Assembly (NCBI RefSeq): GCF_040183065.1
Contig: NC_091120.1
Location: 71,822,708-71,886,707 of the forward strand
Source of the DNA: Periplaneta americana
Taxonomy: Eukaryota > Arthropoda > Insecta > Blattodea > Blattidae
Length of the DNA stretch: 64,000 nucleotides
Direction of reading: 5' to 3'
Shown here: positions 24,682 to 37,700 of the stretch, in pieces
Layout of the letters: every line of letters starts with the position of its first letter
How positions within the stretch are numbered: position 1 is the stretch's first letter
Program-made: the position numbers and the translations under genes
Notes under the pieces: generated by a model
What the model saw: only the letters and a program-made list of their open reading frames with translations
Databases searched by the model: none
Told to the model about the DNA's origin: nothing

Positions 24682-27600
24682 AGATAAGTGTTAGGCCCAC
24701 GTAGCCTGTTATAGTTTCGATTCATCTCTTTGCTTGTCAAAAGCATCATATCGTCGGCTTACAAGCAAAACACATTAAGTCAAAATTATTACTTCTGAGA
24801 AAAAGATGTTTTTCTTATGGCAAAATATTATTATTTTTAGTAAGTTCTCTCTGTTTAAGTTTATTTCATTTTACAATTTTAAGTTTAGGGCGGCTTTTGT
24901 TTCTACAAATTATCTACACAAATAAATTACTGGTATCCCTTAAATTTACAAAACTTCATTTCTCAAACAAGTTTATTAAACCTTGTCGGACTGTAAAGAA
25001 AACAACTATCCCAATGACCATATTTTACATGTTGTACAATATTATAGTCCATGCTGAATCTTTCAATTTTATTATTAAGTAACTTATTGTGAAATTTTAA
25101 TTTTCCTCCAATTTTTTTTCTATTGTTCTATTAAAATTATAGCATATAGCCTATTAACCTGTTGCATCCTACAGAATATTTTGTCAATTTAAGGGTTATG
25201 TGCATTATATACGCCTGTTTGAAAATGGCTTCAATTGTTAATGTGTTTTGCTTGTAAACAAATGATATGTTGGTCTTTTAAACTCTTCAAACCATTATGA
25301 CATTTCTCATAGTGTTCCAGTTTGTATCATTATGGAGAAAACATATTGTGTAAAATTTTGTTTCAATTTAATAATATTTAGGAGTGACTCTTTGTGTTCA
25401 AAATATTATATAGTAACGTAAATCTGTTGCCCTGTCGCCATCATGTGATGGAGCTTATCATTGAAGCTACCTTTGATAAAACAACTGAAGAAAACACTGT
25501 GTCTACTGGGTCAGTAGTACTTCTCTTCAAAATATTTAAAGACATGCGGCACCTACAGACCAATCAGTGTAAGCCTTAATAGTTCAATCTCTTGCTGACA
25601 TCCTTAAATTTTGCAATCAACAAACTGTAGAGAAACAACAATGGAAGCAAACAATCCTAACATGACATTCAGTAAAGGAAATCAACTGAGGGGTGACTAT
25701 AGAAATTCTGTAGAACTAACCATAATTTTCCTTGAAAACATCTGCTCGTGGTATCCACTTCCAAGCTCCAGGTGCCATGCATAACGTCAAATGGATGTCT
25801 AAGGCCATCTATGCCATCACGATGTGGCTTTTTCGTAGTCAGTTTAAAAGACTGCTTCAGAAGAAAGAGGAATCCGTGATCTGGCTACTTTAGCTCTCCT
25901 GATATATCTTAGGACATGGGTGACAGCACCATTAGCTGCTCATGCTCCCCTAAATGACTTCAACCTCATGGTTAAACTCTTGAGATATTCACATGCTGCT
26001 ATTTCTGCTGAAACAAGCACAACACTTAGTCTTCAACTCTGGTAATGGTAGATACTTATGCTGGGTCTTTTTGATTCCTGAGTACTTTCTGAAGTATATC
26101 TCGCCAAAAATCATTCTGAATGGAAAGATGACGAATCATATAACAAGGCCTTAAAAACCACTGTGAAGGGATTGGCAGTCATTAATGACAGGGCTGAAAT
26201 TATACCCCCCCCCCCATTTAGATATAATTGATATTGATATTGATATATTTATTTCTACAACTCTTATTTGGTAATGGGTCGCCACCACATCTCATTTAGA
26301 TATAATTGGAGAATAAAATTAATTCCACAATAGCTAGGCTGACCAGATTTTTTATGGTCCAGCAGGGGATATAGGCAATTACAAGAAAAACCACAAACGC
26401 TTACCTAGTCACTCTCAGTTGAAATGTTGCAGAAAATACATGTAAGTTAACAGTAAATACAATGATAGAACTTCGTACACTAAATTTGTAGAGTATCTTA
26501 ACTTTTTTAATTAAATACATAAACACACGTAACTTCTACACATAATCGTAGCCACTAAGAATTCAATTTCAGTACAGTACTGATGCAAGCATGAAAGTCT
26601 TTCACATAATATTGTACACACTGAACTCTAACACATTTTACAAGTATTTGTCTGAAGAATGTATCTTTTTAAGGATATGTTCATTCCCATACAGCTTCAC
26701 ATTAAGTTCTTCACATGAGAAATGACAGTTTGTTTTCACTTGTAACAAAGCTGTAACTGTTTCAACTTTCATTCTTGACTTTTGATCAGTCAAGATTGAG
26801 TTCATTGTGGAGAAGTCTTTCAACTGATGAATTACTGGCTGGAAGACACATAATTAATGACACCATTTTGAGAAGATTTTTTGTTTTTGAAACGTTGAAA
26901 AACAGACAAAGATGCTATGTTCTTCTCAAATAATGCAGAATATCTCATACTGTTACTCGCTGGTTCTTCTGTCTGATACTGAGAACCGTTAAAAAATGTG
27001 CATGAATCGCAGCAGTTCCAGTAAAGTGTTATTGAAACAAAATCAAAGCTTCTGGGGACAAAATTAATTTCCAGGGACAAAAATGGAGACATTTGCTCCC
27101 CAGGGGCAGCAACTCAAAACCAGAGACTGTCCCAGGAATTCGGGGATGTCTGGTCAGCCTAACAATAGCAGATCATGTGCTAACGGATTCTGTATTCACA
27201 AAATGTTGCTTGAAAAATGTCATCTTTCATAACAAATTGTTCTCTTCCAATAGGGATGACTTATGCGAAGTTTTACCGTCAGATGGCAGGAGCATTCCAT
27301 GTGGCGCAACATGTTTTGTCATATGCTACAGTTGATTACATTTTCCCACTTGTTGGTTTTCTGTGCGTGTCAAAATTATATTTACAGTTATTTTGTATAA
27401 CCTAGTATAATTTAATATAATTCAATATTTTCTTACCTGATAATTTACAATAAATAATAACGTAAACCTGTAAAATATTGAGCGATTCCCCGAGATGGGT
27501 GGGGAAATCTGCAGTATGCAGAATGTAAATACGAGTAAATTGAATGTTCATGAACCTAAACGAGAACTTTGAGACCAATATGCACGAATAAAAAAATTGA

Positions 27601-30600
27601 AAATATGTCGAACGTGTTATTGCCCTCTTTAATAATTAGTATTTAAGAACCCTACACTAAAAACAGGATATGCAGCCACCAATGTGTTTTTTATAGGGAA
27701 GAGACTATCGAGATTGAATTCCTTTTATTTTTTTGTAGTTGCAGAAAGATCAAATGCAATTTTTAATAGGATGATATAATATGATCGCAATAGTATCACG
27801 ATTAGTAGTGTGTTTTGTAGGTTAAGGACATGCAGTTTTGAATACTGTGTGGGATGATTTTGAAAATCTGAACTTAAAACATGGCTTTAATAATTAGGGT
27901 ACACTACATTAAAAACATTATTCACGAGATGGATTTCACTAGGAATCGTCCTGGATAATAAACATTTCAGTTTATCGAGAGTTTACTGCAGGCGTAAAAT
28001 TCGGAGACTCCTACAACTACCAGTACTGCATATAATCTAAGCTAACATAGCTCGCTGTCGAGGTTGCATATGTTTTTATTAATTTTTCTTTTTCCTCTTC
28101 CAAAATGAAACTGTAGTCAACAATTCCTTACTTGAAGTAGTTAGGCCTACTTTTATTTAAAAGCTAGCACTTTCGAGGCCCAATTTTATTACTTATATTT
28201 TTTAAGGTTTAAAGCATACATTCAGAATATTTCGGGACCTGACTGAAGACAAAAAGCTTTCCCTGGTTTTTACATAAAGGAACATAACAAAAGTTTGCCA
28301 TTTTTAGTTGTTTTTAAGAGTATTTAATATACTAACACTACGTATACCCTCAATGTTTATATATCGAAAAACAAATGCACATGCAAAGCGCATCCCTCGT
28401 AGTACACATGCGCTATCTGTTGGTGCTAGTTCAGGATATCCCTTTACTCACATCGAAATTGAAATAAAAATCACGTTTAAGTATAAGATAAAGAATTCTA
28501 ACATTTTGAACACCGAATAACAAATAATCAATTATTATAGAATCTCTTAATTTATCTAAGCAATGCATATAACAGTAATTTCTTCAGAATTACTGTTCTT
28601 CATAAGCTTAATTAAAATTCACTCATTTATTTTTATTAAACTCTCTTCACTAAACAGATAAGATTGATATGATTTCTTTTCACATGGTGCTTATTTCAGA
28701 GATTTTTTGTCTTCTCTTTCTTCTATCTTTTAGTCATCTTCATCTGTTTTCATTCTTCTTTATATTAATATTTAGTTGTGTTCATCTTTTTTTCATTGGG
28801 TTCATTTTCTCTTCCCATCAAATTTCCCACACCTTGTGAATATCACATAATTTTTTGTTAAATTTCTCTCTATCGTCCCGCTGTCTTCTGCATTTAAGAC
28901 ATACCTACCAGTAGGCCTATGTATCACTATTTTCCTTTTTCAGGCCTGTTCCACAGGGGAATTTCTATGAGTGGAGGTGCAACATGTCCGTGGGGCCAGA
29001 TGGAAGCTGGTCCAGAGAAGGCACGCAAACTAGGAGCTCTTTTGGGCTGTCACCAAAAGTCTTCCAAAGAGCTCGTGGAGTGTCTTCGTACTAGACCTGC
29101 TCGTCAGATTGTGGAGCAAGTCAAATACTTCCAGGTAACAGTCTTTGTCATGAATTGTTATGGGAAGAGGGAATTCATTCGGAGTTACAGGTATTAAGTT
29201 TACTTGAAATATCATATAGTATATACTTCAATCATCAATCACATAATCATACAGTAAACAATAGAAAGAATCAATAGTAACCAACAGTACAAACGAATCC
29301 AGCGATATCCTTTGAGAGAACCATATCCCAAACAAATATTTATCTTAGTTTTATCTTCCTGCAGGTATGGATGTACAATCCTTTCTCTCCATTCGGTCCA
29401 ACAGTGGAAACAGCTGGATCCACACCATTCCTGACTAAACATCCAGTAGATCTTATTTTGGAAGGCAATGTTCAAGATGTTCCCTGGATGGCAGGTGCGA
29501 CAACAGAGGATGGCCTGTGGCCTGCAGCAGGTAATTATCCAAACTATATTAACTTTCATTTAAAGAACAAGCGATTTTTATTATACATCTTGATTACACA
29601 ACTTTTAACACTGTATCACTTCGGAATATTTTTATAAATTTATTATCAAAAATGTGTTCATATACTGTAAAACGGAGTGAATAGCAACAACTTCGAATGT
29701 TGTCTATGCATAAATGCTTCAGAAATTAATACAAGACCACAAAAAAATACAGTACCTTTATCTACTTTTTAACTTTAAGTTAAATCCTGAAAATCTAGAA
29801 ATTTTAAAATTATATGCAAATATATTAAAAAAATAATTTCTTTTTGTTGCTATTCACTCCTTAGGTGGGATGAATGACAACAAGTATTTTATTCTTATGT
29901 ATTTTAACTTACTAGTCATCATCATGTAGGTTGAATAGCAACACAATTTGTATATTTTAAAAAGTAAAATAAGAACATACCGGTACCAGTAGGCCTACAT
30001 CACTTCGGAAAACGTATTATTTGTCTTTCTTGTGTTAAATTTGTAATGACAATAGTTGTGATGGTGATGGTGGTTGTGGTGGTGGTTAAGGTGGTAGTAA
30101 TAACAATACCAACAGCAACAATGTTAATTACAGTGGTGGTGAGGACAATTATAATTTGTATGTTTCATTGCAGACTGGGTAGGATGTGACAGAACACTGG
30201 CAGAACTGAACGAAAGATTTGACGAACTTGTACCATTCATCCTTGACTACAACTACACTGTTGCTGCAGACAAGAAGCAGGAAGTGGTGGACAGAATCCG
30301 TGAATTCTATCTACAGAACCAGCCTGTATCATCCAAGACCATTAAAGGTGTGATAGAGGTAAGAAGAGACCAGAGTAACGTGCAGATCTTTACCCCTATT
30401 GTTTGTATCGGAATACTTATTACATCACTGCAGTACGGTATTTTTAAAGAAACTATTAGCAATGGCAATATGTAACTCATTCCATTCTTCCAATTGGAAA
30501 TCTCTAATTATCTGTAAAGGATTACTGGTACCGGTACTGTAAGTTTCTTGATGAAAACGAGTAACTGCTAACATAATAAGAAAAGTCTTGTTATTCAAGT

Positions 30601-31707
30601 GTAACCATCGGTAAGTACTGTAATGTGTTTTCATTATACATTCTTAGTTGAAAGAGGAGGTTGATTAAAAAATGAATTAAATAAAATTAAGAAATAGCGG
30701 AAAGTTGGGATCTCTTATAATATGGAAGACCCCTTACATTATGGAGACAATAGGGATATCATGATGCCACTAAACATAATACAATTGAAATGAAAATGTT
30801 GTTGTTGTTTTCTAATGCCAGGCATTTGACAAAGTCATTTGACCTCCTGCACTCCAATATTTTTACAAAGATATGTCATGGTCAGCCACTGAAGCACAGA
30901 TTTTGAGGTGTTCTGAATCCATTTCTTGATTTGACTTGCACAATGGACAGTTAGGGTACTGATATATTCCAATTCTATGCAGGTGCTTGGCCAAACAGCC
31001 ATGGCCTGTTGCCAATCTAAATGCAGCTGCAGACGATTTGCGTGGTAAATCTGGATTATAATGCAGAGAATTCCATTTTTTTCCCTTGAGATTGTGTTAT
31101 CAGATTTTGTTTGTTGAAGTCTAAGTATGCAGATTTAATAAATCTTTTCACAGAGTAATACGTAGATTTAGTACCAGGTCTGCAAGTAGCAGTGCTGCCC
31201 TACTTTGGCAATGAAAATGTTAATTCCATCTCTTCCATTCATTGTGCTAATCAGAGAGGTACAGCAGGGTTTCCCTAAAAACATCCCCCTTCTGCTCATA
31301 TTTCAGCCAGGGATAATATTTCTCTTCCTCAACTTCCGCATTTTTTTAAGAAATGAATTGTTAATATGTATGTAGGTGTACTTTCAATAATAATTACATT
31401 ACAATTGCATCTTATTCATTAATTTTTTTTTTAAGACTACAAATTTTCAATCTTTGCAAACACTTGTTACATAGGATTCATAAATTGGCAACTTACTAGT
31501 GTGATATATTTAAGCGCGTAAGTAACACTAGTAAGTTGCCAATTTATCAATCTTCTGTAATAAAGTGTTAAAAGTAGTGTACGCAAGACTCAAGATGGAC
31601 TTGTTACATGTTTCTACATCACAGAAAGATTAATATTACACATTGATGGGAGAGACTTTATATCTTGTGCAATATTTTTAATGGTAATTAATATCAATTG
31701 ATATAGC

Positions 31708-31765
<58 letters not shown>

Positions 31766-34700
31766 CACAATTTTCACATATTTTTTATGAATGTTAAAAA
31801 TATGAAATGCAGATTTTCGATGCCAGCAAAAGATAAAGAACAAAAAATTGAGAGCCATCTCCTCCTCTCAGATCGCATGCAGCTTCAATGAACAACTTGA
31901 AGACCTTCTCCTTTGGTATGGTAGCTTAGCACAGCTTCAGAGATTTTGCTGAAGCTTATTCTTTAAAGTGAAAATGGGTTTTCCTGTTTTGGTTTTTAAG
32001 TTCAACATTATACATCCCTCACAGTTCTTCTCATAAACATAATTTCACAAACTATTAAAACATTTTCATCTTTTATTCCAATCATTTAAGCTTCACTTCC
32101 AAAACATAGCACAGGTCGTGCTATTAAGATCTTATACAACTGCATTTTAAAGTATTTTTTACTAAATTCTTAAAAAATGATAACTAAACTCTTGTGACAA
32201 GAAGAACAAGAGGTTAGTGGAAAAGTAGAAATTTGTCAGTAGTTTTTTTATAGGCAACGATTTAGTTGGAGAAAAATATTTGCTGGAACTCATCTCATCA
32301 ATTTAGCAATTACCAAATAGACTTGTACTGGGTACAATATGTGTGACTGGGTGTCAATGGCGTTCCAGTGCATTCTGGATCAACTAAACCACTGATTATA
32401 AGTAAAGAATTTTGCTTGGCTGAGTCGTCGTCGTCGTCGTCGTCGTCATCATCATCATCATCATCCAAACAAGTATAAGGCCCAAGGCCTGTTACAGTCT
32501 CAGCGAGTCATTCTCGATTCATCTCTTTTTTGGATGGCCTAAAAATCTCTTCCTTTGGGGATGGTACCGGTATTGAAGCATGGCTTTTGGAAGTCTATTA
32601 CGATTCATTCGTTGGACATGGTTTTTCCACTGCAGCTGGTACTTGTTTTAGAAACTGTGAGACTGGTTGTAATTGAAGTCCTTGCATGATATCCTCATTT
32701 CTTTTGTGGTCCAAGTGACTATATCCTAATGTTGCTCTTATAAATTTCATTTTACAGGCCGCTATTCTGCTGATATCCGCACTTCTCATTGCTTGACTGA
32801 ATGATGCTTAAATATTAATCATGTATGTTACTTTAAGAATAAATATACACTTATGTAATCATTACAAATTCATGTTTTCAGATGTGCACAGATAGAACAT
32901 TCTTGCATAATGGCGTCCAATCTGCCAAGCTGCAAGCAGCTGTTAACAGATCTCCAGTTTATTACTATCTGTACGGATATAGAGGAAAACACAGTTTCTC
33001 AGAAATAATGTCAGGCACAACAAAGAATTTTGGTAAGGTAATAAACTAAACATAAGCACAAAATCGCTATTACAAAGCAACTACAAACTTAGCACTAGTA
33101 TTTTCCAGCTAGAGGGCCGTGGTCTGTCGGTAATACAACCAAACATTTCGTCCACTATTCCAGTGGATATCTTCAGTGGCGTAGTACATGTGAGCGGAGA
33201 GATCTGCTATCTATATCAAGGACAACTGGTGTACCATGCCACTGAAGATGTCCACCGGAGTAGTGGACGAAATGTTTGGTTGTATTATCGACAGACCACG
33301 GCCCTCTAGCTCGGAAAATATCAATTCTAATGACGCCAGCTGTGAAAGCCTACATTCTAAGATCAACTACAAACTATTACAAGATTTTATTTGTTATTGA
33401 TTCATTTTGTTGTTCAGTCAACTGTCCAAAGACAGAATGAAACCTCATAAATGAAACCAATAAGGCATCACTCATAAGGCAACGAGCCCAGGAGATAATG
33501 GGGTAGGGTGGCCAGTTCCTTTCCTTTCTTCAAAGAATTGTATTTTTTTTTTTTTTCAGACAGAAGACCTGCCCTTGAGCAAAACACTATGAATGAATGA
33601 ATGACATAGGCATCCCCATACCATTCCATCTTCATATCCAGTTAACCTTCACCACCTCCCACCATAGTACACAGACACTCCCACTCACAGTGATAAGCAA
33701 GCCAGAACACACATATAACAAGCAACAGTTAATTAGCAGGAGATAGAGAACACAATTCTCAAACAGCCATATGGTATAAAAGCCATATTGCCTTCTTAAA
33801 CTTTTTAAACAAATTTTAACACTGTGAAGTTTTTAAAATTCCAAAGTTTTTTGACTTTCATTATATTTAAATATTACAGGATGTTGAAAATCTACTCTAG
33901 TCTCAGTGGCGGTTCCTTGGGGGAGGGAAGGGAGGAACGTCCTCCTCATATTTTCTTCTTTTGAAAGTAAATACCAAATAAAATATGTGCCTTGAAATTC
34001 GAGGAAGATTCGATAATTTTTAAGTTCACAGCTATAAGAAAACTCGGTTGATCGAGTTTTAAACGATGTGCGCTCATGTGCTGTAGAAAACTGTGAGAAA
34101 GATGCGAGATTGACTGTGTAGAGGAAAGGCACTCCATTCCTCCTCTACTGCAGTTAACACACATGCGAACTAGTGGCCAGAGAAAGAAGCAGAGTTTTAA
34201 AGCAAGTAAATGAACGGAGAGGGAGGAGATCTTCCTCTGAATCAGTCATGGACGGGAAATAGAAACCGACTGGTCGTGCAGCAAGCTCGCTACCGCTGCC
34301 ACCTAACGATGTAGCATTCAACCGGACTATATCACATCTAGGAGGAGACACAACAAAAACAGTTTTAACGCAACGCTATGAAAGACACCATGTAAACTTT
34401 TTTTAAAATTATAAATCAAAAATATTATTCATTGCACTTTATATAGGCTACTATTCATGGTTTGAAACTTTAGTGGATATTTGAAAGTTAAAGTCGGGTT
34501 TATGCAAAACAAAGAGGAAGTAGTTTTGCGTAGTTGGCCCCTTAAATTCACTTCATTGTTTATTAGACAGGGCAACAGCCAAGTTGTCAGTTTTGTACAA
34601 ATATATTTGAAATTGAAAGTAGGTACTCCAAACTACATCATTTTTAACATAAAAAATTAATCGGCCACCGGCAGCTTTGAACAATAATGATAGTATGACT

Positions 34701-37700
34701 TTACAAGAACTGACATTCTTCAAAAGTATGTGATACTGATCTTGTAAAATGTACATGTGACAACACAGACCACGTGGGTGGGTGCAGTGTTCTCGCTTTC
34801 CTCAGATTATTTCCCATTTCCATTTCCATAAAACGGTTCCGGTTACGAGTTAGTAGCTAGTCTCTTCCAACACGTGTGATGCTGTAATGTGCTCGAAAAA
34901 TGCTACGAGGTTGTGAATTTCCTTGTAATTGTTAATTTGTGCAATTATTCAACAATGAATGGAAGTGAAATCTTAATATATTTTGGACAATTTAGGAAAC
35001 TCAGTTTACAAGAACAGATTATTGCTATACAGAAGGGAAGGCCAACCCCAACACTACCTGGTCTTATATGTATGCATGTAGGCTAATTTGTAGCATGTTT
35101 CATTCAAGAAGGTGTCATTTAGTGCTGTTAATTTCTTTCCTCCTCTTAAGAAATATGCAGGAGCCGCCACTGTCTAGTCTATACGTCACTCTATTTAAGG
35201 GGTTAGGTACAGCTTACAGCAGTAACATTCTTGGAAATAGTCAACATTTTTTCCCTTCATTACAGCAGTGAAAATTGGTATGTGTAAAACACTTTCCTTC
35301 TGCTATATGGGGGGGGGGGAAATTCTATATTTTTTCAAAACTCATAATGGTGGTAGTTCACTGTGCAGTGATGAAGTATTTCTCTCATAACTCATAAACT
35401 TTTAACTTTTTCATGTTCTCTCACTTTTATTTTATTGCTGAAACTCATGTTTACAATATCATGTTCTTTCAACTACATTCCTTAATAAATAATATTTGTT
35501 TTATTTTGTGTTAGAAGAAAATACTGACATTTGACCATTTTTTTAATGAATTAAATTTTTATCAGGCAATCTATCAAAGGTAGAGAAGTGATCTTGCATC
35601 ATATTGTACATATGACAAGCATTCTATACACACAAAAAATTTCATCACAGAATGTTGGATAGTTTTTGAGTTAAGTGGGAAATGCTTCATCACTGCACAG
35701 TGAACTGAATTTAAAAAAAAATGTAAATCATTTTTTTAAATCGTAAAAATATTTTTTCATATAGCAGAAGGACAGTGTTTTACACATACTAATTTTCATT
35801 ATTGTACAAGATACAGTAATGGAGGAAAAAAAATGTTTAATATTTCCAAAATTTTACTGCTGTAAACTGTACCTAACCCCTTAGATTGTAGGTAGGTATC
35901 TAACGCTATAGATTTATCAATCGAGTTATTTTCTCTCTTGCTTTCCAGTATTTAAATGTATCGATAAGACTTGTATTTTTTTAAGTGCTTCACGGTGTGC
36001 TAAATGATTCATATTCATTTCTTCTTCTTCTTTAGAACACAATACACAATTTGGAGCAGACAGGATGCGAATCAATCCTATGTAAAATCTTTGCCCAGAC
36101 AATCATGACCTGTAAGGAATCTGAACATGACCACAGAAGATTTACGTGATATGTCAGGAATTAGATCAGGTCTTTCTAGTAAATTTTTCCAATGAGAATT
36201 TTCTGTTGTTTTGTTTTTGTTCAATTTTAGTGCCTTTCTTTGCTAGAATGTGGCTCTCTAATTACCGCTTGTACCACAATGTGCGGAAATCCACTGAGAA
36301 AGTAGGATTTTATGCCCTTAAATCTCATACTCATACTAGTCAGTCATTTCTTCATTTGCGGTATGGTTCTCTCAAAGAATATCGCTAGATTCAATTGCAC
36401 TGTTTATTACCACCCACTATATTTCATCTTTAGTATGTAGCTAACAAAAAATTCCCTCTCTCTGCAGGTGTGAGTCACTTGGATGACACAGGATATATCT
36501 TCGAATACGACTTCAAAACAGATGAAACTGAGCAAGACAAGGAAATGTCTAAGCTATGGCTTGATATCTGGATGGCATTTGCAAAAACAGGGTAAGAAGA
36601 AAAATTGGCATGAATTTCTAATTCATTATATAAGTTACTAATATTCTACTTATTCTTGCGCTATTTGTGGGTAGCTACCTTATTATGTAGCCTACGTCTC
36701 TTTGGCAGAAGTAATTCAACAGTGAGGCGCAACATGTAATACAGTCAAATCTCCGTATAATGATTATTCGTTATAATGATAAACTCCTCTATTGCGATTA
36801 AAAATATAGTTCTCAGCATAAAATGTATTCCTTCAATGTAAAAATTCTCTCGATACAACGATATCCTCTATTGTGATATAATTATCTCTATTGAATGATA
36901 CACTTTAAATGGCCCCCAGTGTAGTATTTTCTCTCTGTACTACGATAAAGCCCGGATAATGAAATGTTTGTCGCTAAGCGATACAGTATTAGTGATATTC
37001 CAGAAGAATATTTAGTGTCTTTGGATTTAATAAAGTCTTTATGTGTGTCAATTTCCGTGCAGAGAGCTCTGAAAAAAACTGACATAAGTGATTTCTTTAA
37101 AAAAATGTAGGACAGTACAATGGGCAGTGTGTGAATCACTTCAACAGTTCCTATCTAGTGATGTTCCAGAAGAGTATTTAGTGTCTTTGGATTTAATAAA
37201 GTCTTTATGTGTGTCAATTTCCGTGCAGAGAACTCTGAAAAAAACTGACATAAGTGATTTCTTTAAAAAAATGTAGGACAGTACAATGGGCAGTGTGTGA
37301 ATCACTTCAACAGTTCCTATCTAGTGATGTTCCAGAAGAGTATTTAGTGTCTTTGGATTTAATAAGGTCTTTCATAAGTGATTTCTTTAAAAAAATGTAG
37401 GACAGTACAATGGGCAGTGTGTGAATCACTTCAACAGTTCCTATCTAGTGATGTTCCAGAAGAGTATTTAGTGTCTTTGGATTTAATAAAGTCTTTATAT
37501 GTGTCAATTTCCGTGCAGAGAGCTCTGAAAAAAACTAACATAAGTGATTTCTTTAAAAAAAATGTAGGACAGTACAATTGGCAGTGTGTGAATTACTTCA
37601 ACAGTTCCTATCTAGTGATGTTCCAGAAGAGTATTTAGTGTCTTTGGATTTATTAAGGTCTTTATGTGTGTCAATTTCTGTGAAGAGAGCTCTAAAACAA

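Larger units (their letters stand above)
22135..28943 (+). other. Gene 1 intron 4
   Basis: The largest intron. It holds a microsatellite, an inverted-end element with a SINE, a piggyBac-type MITE, a decayed coding remnant, a tiny LINE insertion and a hAT element. Bases 27170-28943 are AT-rich without recognised features. Confidence 0.85.
30359..32881 (+). other. Gene 1 intron 7
   Basis: It contains a LINE C-terminal fragment, a 22-bp perfect hairpin, a (TA)n tract (31715-31755) and GTC/ATC repeats near 32424-32465. Confidence 0.85.
33033..36467 (+). other. Gene 1 intron 8
   Basis: It is almost filled with repeats: a foldback MITE, retro-repeat copy B, a 1269-bp hAT element, a TA-flanked MITE and a LINE fragment. 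Bases 33531-33895 are unassigned. Confidence 0.85.

Noticed and set aside
33833-34351. Open frames in the hAT copy 1, and their counterparts at 44729-45007
   Set aside because: Not conserved in frame between the two copies and without recognisable motifs.
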